DNA of 64,000 bases from Desertivirga brevis (GTDB lineage: Bacteria > Bacteroidota > Bacteroidia > Sphingobacteriales > Sphingobacteriaceae). Below the pieces are notes generated by a model that saw only the letters and a program-made list of their open reading frames with translations, was not told the DNA's origin and ran no database searches. This document shows, piece after piece, positions 8,923 through 18,258 of the stretch. A program made the position numbers and the translations under genes. The DNA is taken from positions 124,001-188,000 of the forward strand of contig NZ_JAFEWF010000012.1 in NCBI RefSeq assembly GCF_017355835.1. Direction: 5' to 3'. How positions within the stretch are numbered: position 1 is the first letter of the stretch; every line of letters starts with the position of its first letter.

Positions 8923-9843
8923 ATGTGTATGAGCAAAAGTCTTCCGTATACGATAAATTCTATCAGTGAACAAAGAAGGGCTTTGTCGCTCCCGAGTCCT
9001 AGTCATCCACTAATTGACGTATTCCGGTTAGAGGATACCAGGCGTCCTGACGACAGGGATTTTCAAATACTGCACCTGAACCTTTACTGCATAGCTATAA
9101 AAAGGAAAGTAAATGGTAAGGTTAAATACGGTCAGGGTCATTACGACTTTGATGAAGGAGTAATGTCGTTTTTTGCACCAGGCCAGATAGCAGCTAATGT
9201 GCCGAGGAACCATGAATTGGAAGGATGGTCTTTGTCATTTCATCCGGATTTTTTGTTAGGTTATCCACTGTCTAAAAAGATCGAGCAGTATAGTTTTTTC
9301 TCCTATGCAGTAAATGAAGCCCTGTTTCTTTCGGAGAAGGAAGAGTCTCTGGTTACGGGGATTGTTGAACGCATCCGGCTCGAGCTGCAAACCCCCATAG
9401 ATAGTTTAACTCAAGATGTGATTATATCGCATTTAGAGCTGTTGCTGCATTATAGTCAGCGTTTCTATATTAGGCAATTCAACACCAGGAAACCGGCTCA
9501 TCACAATCTGCTGACTGAAGTAGAGCATTTGCTTAACACATATTTTGCTAATGATGAAAAACTGAATGCGGAAGGCCTGCCAACTGTTACATTTCTGGCA
9601 GCACAGCTAGGCAAATCGCCAAAGTATTTGAGTGACACCCTGCGGAACCTCAGCGGACGTAGTGCTCAGCAACATATACAAGATCATCTGCTTAAAAAGG
9701 CAAAAACATTGTTAAGCACCACTGACCTCTCGGTCGCCGAAATCGCTTATACTCTAGGTTTTGATTTTCCTCAATCCTTCAATAAGCTGTTCCGCCGAAA
9801 AACAAACCAAACCCCCCTGGAATACCGCCAGATGTTTAATTGA
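8923..9843 (+). CDS. AraC-family transcriptional regulator
   Basis: DNA-binding activator with a cupin-like N-terminal sensing region (about 50-150) and a two-HTH AraC domain at about 205-305. The second HTH signature 'DLSVAEIAYTLGFDFPQSFNKLFRRKTNQTPLEYR' is split here as 'DLSVAEIAYTLGF' and 'SFNKLFRRKTNQTPLEYR'. The first ATG (8923) is only 7 bp after the hairpin, and a second in-frame ATG at 8929 (MSKSLPY) is an equally plausible start. It follows the aldo/keto reductase on the same strand and may control it. Its ligand is unknown. Confidence 0.92.
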   Translation: MCMSKSLPYTINSISEQRRALSLPSPSHPLIDVFRLEDTRRPDDRDFQILHLNLYCIAIKRKVNGKVKYGQGHYDFDEGVMSFFAPGQIAANVPRNHELEGWSLSFHPDFLLGYPLSKKIEQYSFFSYAVNEALFLSEKEESLVTGIVERIRLELQTPIDSLTQDVIISHLELLLHYSQRFYIRQFNTRKPAHHNLLTEVEHLLNTYFANDEKLNAEGLPTVTFLAAQLGKSPKYLSDTLRNLSGRSAQQHIQDHLLKKAKTLLSTTDLSVAEIAYTLGFDFPQSFNKLFRRKTNQTPLEYRQMFN

Positions 9844-9962
9844 TCATACATTTAAGCGGTTGTTATAACTACAGTGAAAAATGCACAATGCTTGACACCT
9901 GAGGTCTGGCCTCAGACAGGAGTGATAATTAGGATATAAATAGTATTTGCTTTGTTCGCATA

Positions 9963-10559
9963 TTAGCCCTTTAAACCTAATAACTTAAAGGCCTCTTGCC
10001 GGTATCTCTCCAAATGCATATCATACTCATCCATATCCTGCACCATACTTAAATAATAGTATGCCCCGTCAGAAATCACAAAAACAAGGTCTGCAGCTCG
10101 CGAGGGATCTTCGCATTTTATTAATCCCTGTTCCATGCAGCTTTGGATCAGGTTTTGCAGCCAGCCGCGAAGTAGCAGGTGTAGTTCACGAAAACGGTGC
10201 TTTATCACTTGATTGCGGAAAATAAGAGCAAAGCAGTTATAAAAAACGCTATCATCTATGTAACTATCCCACTTCCTTGAGAAGATATTGTTCATAACGG
10301 CGATCAGCTTTTCCAGAGCATTACCTTTCTCTGATTCCAATAAGTAAATGTTTTCATATCGCATTATTATTAGATCAATAAGGCCCAGGGTCATTTCTTC
10401 TTTAGTGGCAAAGTAATGCACAACTAAACTTTGGCGCATATTAAGCTCTTTGGCCACCTTACCGAAAGAAGTGTTCTCTATGCCTTCACGTTTTGCTACT
10501 TCGTAAAATGCTTCAACAATCCGTTTTTGCTGGTCCTCTTTTAAGCTTCTTCTGCCCAT
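9963..10559 (-). CDS. TetR-family regulator, likely controller of the divergent SusC/D-phosphatase operon
   Basis: Repressor with an N-terminal TetR HTH (about 28-52, 'TSFGKVAKELNMRQSLVVHYFATKEEM' in parts) and a C-terminal helical ligand domain resembling BetI-type members. It is transcribed away from the SusC gene at 10696. The 136-bp gap holds a near-perfect 30-bp palindrome. No sigma/FecR pair or hybrid sensor accompanies this SusC/D pair, so the TetR protein is the obvious candidate regulator. TetR control of a SusC/D operon is uncommon. The ligand is unknown. Confidence 0.92.
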   Translation of the reverse strand: MGRRSLKEDQQKRIVEAFYEVAKREGIENTSFGKVAKELNMRQSLVVHYFATKEEMTLGLIDLIIMRYENIYLLESEKGNALEKLIAVMNNIFSRKWDSYIDDSVFYNCFALIFRNQVIKHRFRELHLLLRGWLQNLIQSCMEQGLIKCEDPSRAADLVFVISDGAYYYLSMVQDMDEYDMHLERYRQEAFKLLGLKG

Positions 10560-10603
10560 ATACTTTTTAAAAATAGATTTTCAGCGCGAAGAAAGGATAA
10601 AAA

Positions 10604-10633
10604 AAATAAATTGACTGATCGGTCAATTTATTT
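10604..10633. promoter_or_regulatory. Probable TetR operator, 30-bp palindrome
   Basis: The core TTGACTGATCGGTCAA (10611-10626) is flanked by complementary AAATAAA and TTTATTT. Every position pairs except one T/G pair near the centre. It lies 44 bp upstream of the TetR start and 62 bp upstream of the SusC start. The half-site TTGACYGATC resembles the short palindromes used by TetR proteins. Confidence 0.75.
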
Positions 10634-10695
10634 AATAAGCACTTTATGCCGGCTTAACATTTCAGCTCTTCCTTTGCAGAAACTAAAAGGCTGAC

Positions 10696-13600
10696 ATGAA
10701 AACACTCTACGTTACTTTAATTACATGTCTTTTACTATGTTCCAACTTTGCTTCTGCGCAACAAAGAGTTTCGGGCATTGTAAAAGACGATCAAGGGGAA
10801 CTTCTCATCGGGGTACATGTAAAAGAAAAGGGGAAAACGAATGGGACCCAGACAGACATCAATGGAAAATTTGCAATTAACATTTCAAATGAGACGGCGG
10901 TTCTTGAGTTTTCCTATTTGGGATTCATTAAGCAGGAGCTTCAAACTGGCGGACGAACTTCTTTAAATGTTATACTGAAGAAGGACCAGTCTGAATTACA
11001 TGAGGTAGTTGTTGTAGGTTATGGAACACAAAAAAAGGTCAATCTATCTGGGGCTGTAGATCAGGTAAATTTGAAGGCATTATCCAGTCGGCCAATAGCT
11101 AATGTGGCGCAGGGATTACAAGGCCTGGTACCTAATCTTAATATAGACTTTGGTTCAGGTGCGCCAGGCGCGGCAGCAACTATAAATATTCGTGGAATAA
11201 CCTCGATTAACGGTGGAAATCCTTTGATATTGATTGATGCAGTACCTTCGGACGCACTCGAGCTTAATCGCTTATCTCCTCAGGATATTGAAACAATCTC
11301 AGTGATAAAGGACGCTTCTGCTGCAGCTGTTTACGGCGCACGTGCAGCCTTCGGTGTTATTCTCATTAAAACTAAAAGCGGATCGCAAGATGGAGTCAGG
11401 GTTAGCTATAGTGCAAACACCTCCCTTAATAAACCAACAGTAATTCCGGAAAAGGTAACTGATCCCTATATTTTTTCAAGGTTGCTTGAACTTTCAACCA
11501 ACAATACCCCCTGGGATAATGTAAACTATAGCGACCAGTTTTATCAGTATGCCAAGCAACGCTCCGACGATCCTTCTACACCAGGCGTAAGGATAAATCC
11601 AACTGACAAGGGGCTTTGGGAATATATGGGTAATCAGGATTGGACCCAGTATTTCTTGAGTGACAACACCATTTCTCAAGACCATGCTCTTTCCCTTAGT
11701 GGCAAATCTGATAAAGCCAGCTATTATCTATCTGGTAATTATAACCGCCAGAATGGTATACTTAAAATAGCTGATGATTATTTCGATCGTTATAGTCTTC
11801 GCAGTAAAGTGGATTACAAAACTACGCCGTGGTTAACTTTGGGTAACAACACTTACCTGACAACAACCCGCAGGGATAATCCTACTAATTACTCCATCTC
11901 TGATATCTATAATCTCTTTCCCACCAGTTACGATAGAAATCCAGATGGAACCTGGGCAAATACTAGTGTTGGACGCACCGGAGCTATGTTAATGGAGGGA
12001 GGAAAAAGTAGTGATAAGTATTTTAGTTTGCAAACTCAATTTAATGGTGAGCTATCGCTCATAAAGAATACTCTGCGTTTTAATGCAGATTTCACTTATC
12101 GTCGCGGAGCAGATAATTATCGTGAATACAGCACTCCTTATAAGATAGGATATGGTCCTAACGATATTAGGGAAGAGGGAAACAGCTATGCACGAAAATG
12201 GTTTGCTTTTAGTAATTATACCGTACTGAATACTTATGCTACTTTTAATAAAAAGCTTGGTCGTCATGATCTCACCTTACTCGGAGGCTTTAACCAGGAA
12301 TATTTCCGAAATGAAGAAAATAATATAAGGCGTTTCGGTCTTATTTCCGCTTCATATCCGACAATTGGTTTAGCAACAGGCGAACTTACCGCAACTGAAT
12401 CTATTCAGGATTGGGCTATTCAAGGTTTCTTTTACCGCGCCAACTATATCTATAAAGACAAATATATTTTGGAATTTAATGGCCGGTACGATGGAAGCTC
12501 TCGATTCCCTTCTAACAAACGTTTCGGCTTTTTCCCCTCCGCCTCTGCTGCATGGCGATTGGATCAGGAAGGATTCCTGAAATGGGCACAACCTGTATTA
12601 AGTAATTTTAAGTTAAGGGCGTCATACGGATCATTGGGTAATCAGGAAGTTTCCAATTACGGTTACATTTCAACGCTGAATCCCTATACTTCTAGCTACC
12701 TGATAGGTGGAACCCTGCCACTAGCTGTATCAAGCCCGGGATTGGTAAGCCCGGATTATACTTGGGAAAAGGTAACTACCCGCAACTTCGGTACTGATAT
12801 TGGCCTCCTTAATAATAGGCTGAGCTTTAGCTTCGATATTTATGAGCGTAATACAAAAGGAATGCTCACACTTGGTCGGGATCTTCCCGATGTGTTAGGA
12901 GCAAGCGAACCTCGTGAAAATGCGGCCGACCTGCGTAACCGCGGCTGGGAATTATCTCTTGGGTATCAAAACAGTGTTAAAGCTGGTAGAAGCCCGTTTT
13001 CATTTGGAGCCCGTTTTGTACTTTCAGATAGCCGTTCTGTTATTACAAAGTTCGATAATCCTAATCAGAGCCTGCTGCAGTACCGGAATGGTATGGAGCT
13101 TGGAGAGATCTGGGGTTTACAAAGCGACGGTTTGTTTAGAACACAGGCTGAGATCGATGCTCTTGATCAATCCTCTATCATTCCCTGGGGCGCATTATCT
13201 ATTGTTCCTGGATGGCCTAAATATAAAGACACAGATGGTAATGGCAAGATTGAAACCGGGGTAACTGCCATAGATCCTAAAGACATGTCTATTATAGGAA
13301 ATTCTTCTCCGCGCTTCAGATTCGGCTTCGACGTAAATACAAGTTGGAAAGGTTTTGATGTACGAGCATTCTTCCAAGGCGTAGCAAAGCGTGATTACTA
13401 CCCTTTAGATTATCTCTACTGGGGCTTCTACCAACAGCCTTATGCTGGAGGATATCCTCACTTACTTGATTTTTACAGACCAAATGATGATAGCGCCGTG
13501 GATATGGCAAGACATTCTCAGGCCTTTATAAATGCAGGCCTCGCCAATCAAAACCTTGATGCCCGTTATCCAATACTGCAAGCCTGGCTTGCTGATGTTA

Positions 13601-13929
13601 ACCTTGGTACAACGCCAGGGAATGCCAAGGGGTTGGCAATTCCACAAACAGGATATATGCTTAATGGCGCATATTTACGCTTCAAAAACCTCACAATTGG
13701 ATATACTTTGCCAGCTACCTTAACCAAAAAATGGCGGGTATCGAATGTTCGCATTTATGCCAGCGGCGAGAATATTCATGAATGGTCTGCGGTAAAAAAA
13801 CACTTTGATCCGGAGGCGATAAACGTTAACGCAAGTATCAACCCTTCAGCCAATACTGAAAGAAGTGGTAACGGATATGCTTATCCATGGCAAAGAAGAT
13901 ATTCAGTAGGCGTAAACCTTAATTTCTAA
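10696..13929 (+). CDS. SusC/RagA-family TonB-dependent outer-membrane transporter, no STN domain
   Basis: Imports substrate fragments across the outer membrane. Signal peptide at residues 1-21, then a CarboxypepD_reg-like domain (about 24-100, 'VSGIVKDDQGELLIGVHV'), the family motif 'EVVVVGYGTQKKVNLSGAV', a plug domain ('INIRGITSINGGNPLILID', 'IETISVIKDASAAAVYGARA') and a beta-barrel ending in an aromatic residue (NLNF). There is no N-terminal STN domain, consistent with the lack of a linked sigma/anti-sigma pair. It is the first gene of the operon with SusD 10 bp downstream. The substrate is unknown; downstream phosphatases suggest a phosphorylated ligand. Confidence 0.97.
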   Translation: MKTLYVTLITCLLLCSNFASAQQRVSGIVKDDQGELLIGVHVKEKGKTNGTQTDINGKFAINISNETAVLEFSYLGFIKQELQTGGRTSLNVILKKDQSELHEVVVVGYGTQKKVNLSGAVDQVNLKALSSRPIANVAQGLQGLVPNLNIDFGSGAPGAAATINIRGITSINGGNPLILIDAVPSDALELNRLSPQDIETISVIKDASAAAVYGARAAFGVILIKTKSGSQDGVRVSYSANTSLNKPTVIPEKVTDPYIFSRLLELSTNNTPWDNVNYSDQFYQYAKQRSDDPSTPGVRINPTDKGLWEYMGNQDWTQYFLSDNTISQDHALSLSGKSDKASYYLSGNYNRQNGILKIADDYFDRYSLRSKVDYKTTPWLTLGNNTYLTTTRRDNPTNYSISDIYNLFPTSYDRNPDGTWANTSVGRTGAMLMEGGKSSDKYFSLQTQFNGELSLIKNTLRFNADFTYRRGADNYREYSTPYKIGYGPNDIREEGNSYARKWFAFSNYTVLNTYATFNKKLGRHDLTLLGGFNQEYFRNEENNIRRFGLISASYPTIGLATGELTATESIQDWAIQGFFYRANYIYKDKYILEFNGRYDGSSRFPSNKRFGFFPSASAAWRLDQEGFLKWAQPVLSNFKLRASYGSLGNQEVSNYGYISTLNPYTSSYLIGGTLPLAVSSPGLVSPDYTWEKVTTRNFGTDIGLLNNRLSFSFDIYERNTKGMLTLGRDLPDVLGASEPRENAADLRNRGWELSLGYQNSVKAGRSPFSFGARFVLSDSRSVITKFDNPNQSLLQYRNGMELGEIWGLQSDGLFRTQAEIDALDQSSIIPWGALSIVPGWPKYKDTDGNGKIETGVTAIDPKDMSIIGNSSPRFRFGFDVNTSWKGFDVRAFFQGVAKRDYYPLDYLYWGFYQQPYAGGYPHLLDFYRPNDDSAVDMARHSQAFINAGLANQNLDARYPILQAWLADVNLGTTPGNAKGLAIPQTGYMLNGAYLRFKNLTIGYTLPATLTKKWRVSNVRIYASGENIHEWSAVKKHFDPEAINVNASINPSANTERSGNGYAYPWQRRYSVGVNLNF

Positions 13930-13939
13930 AAAGCTAATT

Positions 13940-15739
13940 ATGAAAAATATTACACTATATCTGGCAAGCATAGCTTTAACTGCAATTAGCCTTAGTAGCT
14001 GCAAAAAAGACTTCTTAGAAAGGCAACCAGAAACGGCTATTGGAACTGACAACTTTTTCAATAGCGAACAGGATCTAAAGCTCTATATTAACAATTTGTA
14101 TAACTTCCCGGGCTGGGGTATTTATAATGCAGACAGGGCAACCGATAATGCTGCAACTACAGGTGCAGTTGAGATCAAGACAATGATGGTAGGAACCCCA
14201 AGCGCTTCCAGTATAAATACAGGCTGGAACTGGGAGCAGCTACGTAGCGCCAATTACTTTTTGGCAAATTTCAAAAAGGCACCTTTAAATAGCGAGGTGT
14301 TAAATCACTACGAAGGTATAGCCCGCTTTTTCAGAGCACAGTTTTACATAGAGAAAGTTAAACGCTACTCTGATGTGCCCTGGTATGAGAATGTTATTAA
14401 CACCAACGACACAGAACTACTGATGAAAGCCCGGGATCCGAGAACTATGGTAGTCGACAAAATAATGGAAGATCTGGCCTTCGCAGCAGAACATGTTAAC
14501 GTTAGCTCGGAAGCCGGGGCAGTTAATCGCTGGATAGTAAAGGCATATCAGGCTCGTTTTGCGCTTTACGAGGGTACTTACCGCCGTTATCATTCCGAAT
14601 TAAATCTGGCTTCAACTGCTCCCCGTTTTCTACAGGTTGCCCGTGACGTATCAAAAGATATAATGGACAATGGTAAATTTAAAATCTACACTACCGGAAA
14701 TCCAGGGCAGGACTACCTTAACCTGTTCAACCGTGAGAATCTGAACGGTAACAGCGAGGTGATACAGGCAACTTATAATGAGAATGGTTTAAGGAATAGT
14801 GGCTGGAGTTCAACTGTTTTCGGGAATTACGAAGTGTCTCCTGCTAAAGACCTGCTACAGGATTATTTAATGACGAACGGTACTCCTTATACTAACCAGG
14901 CTGGTTATGCAACGTTTTCTTTTGTAAAAGAGTTCGAAAATCGCGATCCTAGATTAAGTCAGACCTACGCTTACCCAGGATTCGTTCTGTCTAATACGAG
15001 CACCTATTCTCAAGGGGGAGGGTTATATGTGCAGCAATTGGCGAAGAATTTTACAGGTTATCACCAGATCAAGGGATTTGTGAATAACCAGAGCAGCGTA
15101 GTTCAGCAGAATCTGGATGTGCCAGTTGTTCGTTATGCCGAGATCTTGCTAATTTATGCGGAAGCAAAAGCAGAGCTTGGAGAACTTACTCAGGCTGATA
15201 TAAATTTAAGTATCAACCAGCTTAGAGACAGGGTAGGAATGCCGCACATGTCACTTACTCCAATACTCGACCCGGTTCAGGAAGCTAGATATCCAAACGT
15301 TACCGCAACACAAAAGTCAGCTTTGTTAGAGATCAGGAGGGAACGCCGTGTGGAAATGGCGCTTGAAGGCTATAGATTTGACGATTTGATGCGTTGGAAT
15401 GCTGGTAAGTTATTGGAGAAAGAGCAGGAAGGGATATACTTTTCTGGTGTCGGTCAACATGATCTTACCGGGGACGGAATTCCGGATATAGTGCTTTTAA
15501 ATAATAATGAATCGATACCTGCCGTGAAAGAGAAAAACTCTCTTGGAAAGGACCTGATCTATTACCGTACTGGATCGATTGGTCAGGATGCGGGGGTGTT
15601 TCTGAAGAATGGAAACTCGGGTACTATTCAAACTACTGCAGATAATGGTGTGTTCCAGGAGCCTAAGTATTATTACAGGCCTGTGCCGCAGAATCAGATA
15701 TTGTTAAATTCTAATCTAAAACAAATATTCGGCTGGTAG
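13940..15739 (+). CDS. SusD/RagB-family lipoprotein partner of the upstream SusC
   Basis: Surface substrate-binding lipoprotein. Lipoprotein signal peptide ending 'LSSC' (Cys21), SusD N-terminal TPR-like region ('YEGIARFFRAQFYIEKVKRYSDVPWYE') and C-terminal SusD region ('VVRYAEILLIYAEAKAELGE', 'EIRRERRVEMALEGYRFDDLMRWN'). A segment at about 510-575 contains 'GDGIPDIVLL', which resembles a calcium-binding-type Asp-rich loop; this is only a sequence impression. It follows SusC by 10 bp and precedes the phosphodiesterase by 7 bp, so the genes are translated from one transcript. Confidence 0.96.
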   Translation: MKNITLYLASIALTAISLSSCKKDFLERQPETAIGTDNFFNSEQDLKLYINNLYNFPGWGIYNADRATDNAATTGAVEIKTMMVGTPSASSINTGWNWEQLRSANYFLANFKKAPLNSEVLNHYEGIARFFRAQFYIEKVKRYSDVPWYENVINTNDTELLMKARDPRTMVVDKIMEDLAFAAEHVNVSSEAGAVNRWIVKAYQARFALYEGTYRRYHSELNLASTAPRFLQVARDVSKDIMDNGKFKIYTTGNPGQDYLNLFNRENLNGNSEVIQATYNENGLRNSGWSSTVFGNYEVSPAKDLLQDYLMTNGTPYTNQAGYATFSFVKEFENRDPRLSQTYAYPGFVLSNTSTYSQGGGLYVQQLAKNFTGYHQIKGFVNNQSSVVQQNLDVPVVRYAEILLIYAEAKAELGELTQADINLSINQLRDRVGMPHMSLTPILDPVQEARYPNVTATQKSALLEIRRERRVEMALEGYRFDDLMRWNAGKLLEKEQEGIYFSGVGQHDLTGDGIPDIVLLNNNESIPAVKEKNSLGKDLIYYRTGSIGQDAGVFLKNGNSGTIQTTADNGVFQEPKYYYRPVPQNQILLNSNLKQIFGW

Positions 15740-15746
15740 TACCAAT

Positions 15747-16988
15747 ATGAAAAGATTATTAATAATGGCTGCCTTAATCGGGGCAGCCTCTTTCGCCAAC
15801 GGGCAGAAGAAGAAAGCGCTGTTTGTGATAATAGATGGAGTCTCAAGAGATGTGCTAGATAGTGTACCTACACCTAACCTGCATGCTATTGCCAAAGAAG
15901 GAGCATTACTTAATGCTTATCAGGGGGGAGAACGGAACGAGTTTAATCAAACTCCTACAATCTCGGCTCCTGGCTATAATAATGTACTTACGGGTGTTTG
16001 GTATCACAAACATAACGTACCGGATAATGCGATCAAGGCGCCCAACTACCACTATCCAACTATTTTCCGGCTGTATAAAGACCAGTATCCAAATCGGAAG
16101 ATCGCTGTTTTCTCGAGTTGGGAAGATAATCGCACCAAACTAATTGGTGAGGGTCTTCCTCAAACAGGAAACATTAAAATGGACTTTCACTTTGATGGCC
16201 TCGAGTTAGACACGGCAAATTATCCTCATGACAAAGCCAGAAAGTTCATGTCGGAAATTGATCAGGCTGTTACCGATGAAGCTGCTCGCGTGATTACTCA
16301 GGAGGCGCCCGACCTTTCCTGGGTATACCTTGAATTCACGGACGACATGGGGCACATGTACGGGGATAGCGAACAATACCGGGAGGCGGTCAAGCTTGCC
16401 GACCAGCGTATAGGCAAGTTATGGGAATCAATAAAGAAACGTAAGGAGAAATATATGGAGGATTGGCTCCTTGTAATTACCACTGATCACGGACGAGATC
16501 CGAAAACAGGACGTAATCACGGGGGACAATCAGATCGCGAACGGGCTTCATGGATCGTTACCAATGCTAAGCCGGTAAATAGTTATGCAACTGAAACGAA
16601 GCAGGTCGGTGTGGTTGACATATTACCTACCCTTGCGCGCTTCCTTGATGTTAAACTATCTTCTGAGCAACAAAAAGAATTAGATGGTGTGCCCCTTATT
16701 GGAAAAGTATCAGTATCGCAGCCCCGCGTCGTGGTAACTGATAACAGAATAAAATTGTCCTGGAAGCCTGCTAACAATGAGGGGAAGATAAAGGTCCTCT
16801 TAAGCACGTCTAACGATTACAAACAAACTGGGAAATCAGATAAATATAAATTGATTGGAGAGGTTCCGGTAAAGGATGGGGAATTTGAAATAGATCTAAA
16901 GGGACAACCGCCTTCAGAATTTTATAAGATAGCGCTGGAAGGAAAGTATAACACAGTTAACCGTTGGATATTTAGCAAAAGTAACTGA
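15747..16988 (+). CDS. Secreted type I phosphodiesterase/nucleotide pyrophosphatase-family hydrolase
   Basis: Alkaline-phosphatase-superfamily enzyme that hydrolyses phosphomono- or diesters with two zinc ions. Signal peptide at residues 1-19. Metal and catalytic positions typical of NPP enzymes are present: Asp30 in 'IIDGVSRD', nucleophile Thr71 in 'QTPTISAPG', Asp and His in 'TDDMGHMYG', Asp-His in 'TTDHGRD', and His in 'RNHGGQSD'. About 90 C-terminal residues after the catalytic fold ('RVVVTDNRIKLSWKPANNEG') look like a fibronectin-III-type module. The tight operon with SusC/D implies action on the imported or surface-bound substrate. Exact substrate specificity cannot be read. Confidence 0.9.
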   Translation: MKRLLIMAALIGAASFANGQKKKALFVIIDGVSRDVLDSVPTPNLHAIAKEGALLNAYQGGERNEFNQTPTISAPGYNNVLTGVWYHKHNVPDNAIKAPNYHYPTIFRLYKDQYPNRKIAVFSSWEDNRTKLIGEGLPQTGNIKMDFHFDGLELDTANYPHDKARKFMSEIDQAVTDEAARVITQEAPDLSWVYLEFTDDMGHMYGDSEQYREAVKLADQRIGKLWESIKKRKEKYMEDWLLVITTDHGRDPKTGRNHGGQSDRERASWIVTNAKPVNSYATETKQVGVVDILPTLARFLDVKLSSEQQKELDGVPLIGKVSVSQPRVVVTDNRIKLSWKPANNEGKIKVLLSTSNDYKQTGKSDKYKLIGEVPVKDGEFEIDLKGQPPSEFYKIALEGKYNTVNRWIFSKSN

Positions 16989-16990
16989 GG

Positions 16991-17248
16991 ATGTACCCTG
17001 TCTCCTTCGATATATTCTTTAATACCTTAGGCTGGCTGGGTGCTTTTTTATTCCTTGTCTCGTATTTTCTGTTAATAACCAAGAAATGGAAGTCGACCTC
17101 GGTTCCGTTTCATTTGGCAAATATCTTAGGTGGGTTCTTTGTCGCTGCCAGTGCCTGGTATGATCATTCTTATCCATCAGCCTTTATCAATTTTGCCTGG
17201 GCTCTTATTGCCTTATATGGTATGTATACTGATAGGAAATCGAATTAA
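16991..17248 (+). CDS. Small three-helix membrane protein, CBU_0592-like
   Basis: An 85-residue integral membrane protein with three hydrophobic segments (about 12-30, 40-58 and 62-78). 'LGWLGAFLFLVSYFLL' and the following 'ANILGGFFVAASAWYDHSYPSAF' resemble the CBU_0592-like domain family, which has no established function. It starts 2 bp after the phosphodiesterase stop and ends 20 bp before the metallophosphoesterase start, so it is embedded in the operon and probably translationally coupled. A role in sensing or retaining the released product is speculation. Confidence 0.85.
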   Translation: MYPVSFDIFFNTLGWLGAFLFLVSYFLLITKKWKSTSVPFHLANILGGFFVAASAWYDHSYPSAFINFAWALIALYGMYTDRKSN

Positions 17249-17268
17249 ATTATCACGGAAAATTTCTC

Positions 17269-18168
17269 ATGAAAAGAAGAAACTTTATTCAACGAGCCAT
17301 TGCCCTAAGTGGAGCTGCCGCTTTACCTTCTATTTCCAATGCTTCAACAAATAGATTGAAGCCAACTCTTACTATTGCTCATATTACAGATGTTCATATT
17401 CGAAGTAAGGAGGATATTCCTGAAAGAGCCAAACGTTATCTTTTAGAGGCCCTCAGTAATAAAGACATAGATTTTATCCTTAACGGAGGAGATTCGATAT
17501 TTGACGCCTCTTATGATGATGTTACCAGGGAAATGGTTACTGAACAATGGGCGATTTGGGATAATTTTATTGGTAGTACCCGGCTTGAAGTATTTAGCTG
17601 TATCGGGAATCATGATCCCTGGTGGAAAGCGCCTTCTGATCAAGACGGGATGTATGGAGTTGCCTATGCAGCGAAGCGTTTAAAGATGCCGCACCGGTAC
17701 TACAGTTTTACTAGGAATGGTTGGCATTTTTTCATCCTGGATGGCAATAATAAAGGAACGCGTTTAGACGGTGAACAGATGGAATGGCTAAAGGATAGCC
17801 TCGGGAAGCTTGCCACGAACTCGCCCGTCCTTATGATGTCACATTACCCAATACTCTCCTCTACCTGTGCATGGAGTGGTGGTCAGCATGGCGACTACAA
17901 AGAGCTAAAGGAATTATTTTATAAACATAAGGATAAAGTGAAAGTATGCCTGAGTGGGCATCAGCATTTAAGGGATAGCGTGGTCTACAACGGTACATCT
18001 TACTTCTGTAATGGTTCCTTAAGTGGATTCTGGTGGGGCAAGGGAGATAAAGAATCAGCAGGACCTTACTATTATCAGGAAACACCCCCAGGCTACGCAA
18101 TTCTAGAGTTGTTTGCAGATGGGACGGTTCGCAATAAGTATGTGGCCTTGGAGAATGAATTATATTAA
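17269..18168 (+). CDS. Calcineurin-like metallophosphoesterase with Tat-like signal
   Basis: Dinuclear-metal phosphoesterase acting outside the cytoplasm. The N-terminus KRRNFIQRA followed by a hydrophobic stretch and 'ISNAS' is a twin-arginine-like signal. Family motifs in order are DxH ('ITDVHI'), GD ('LNGGDSIFD'), GNHD ('CIGNHDPWW'), H ('MMSHYPI') and GHxH ('LSGHQHL'). It is the last gene of the SusC/D-phosphodiesterase operon and is followed immediately by a terminator. Together with the NPP enzyme it could release phosphate in two steps (diester to monoester to phosphate); this pairing is inference. Confidence 0.93.
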   Translation: MKRRNFIQRAIALSGAAALPSISNASTNRLKPTLTIAHITDVHIRSKEDIPERAKRYLLEALSNKDIDFILNGGDSIFDASYDDVTREMVTEQWAIWDNFIGSTRLEVFSCIGNHDPWWKAPSDQDGMYGVAYAAKRLKMPHRYYSFTRNGWHFFILDGNNKGTRLDGEQMEWLKDSLGKLATNSPVLMMSHYPILSSTCAWSGGQHGDYKELKELFYKHKDKVKVCLSGHQHLRDSVVYNGTSYFCNGSLSGFWWGKGDKESAGPYYYQETPPGYAILELFADGTVRNKYVALENELY

Positions 18169-18200
18169 ATGAAGAAAGCCTTCTGCGGGCTTTCTTCATT
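18168..18200 (+). terminator. Intrinsic terminator of the phosphatase operon
   Basis: A perfect 13-bp stem (18168-18180 with 18188-18200; GAAAGCC/GGCTTTC core) and a seven-base loop. The stem begins within the stop codon of the metallophosphoesterase. Confidence 0.8.
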
Positions 18201-18258
18201 ATTCACCTTGATGACAACACGGAAGTCCTATTTGCTCTCACCTTTATTCGTTGTCGTG

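Noticed and set aside
9899..9915. Hairpin CTGAGG-tctgg-CCTCAG between AraC and TetR genes
   Set aside because: Only six base pairs with no T-run on either side. It is too weak to call a terminator, although the convergent location would suit one.
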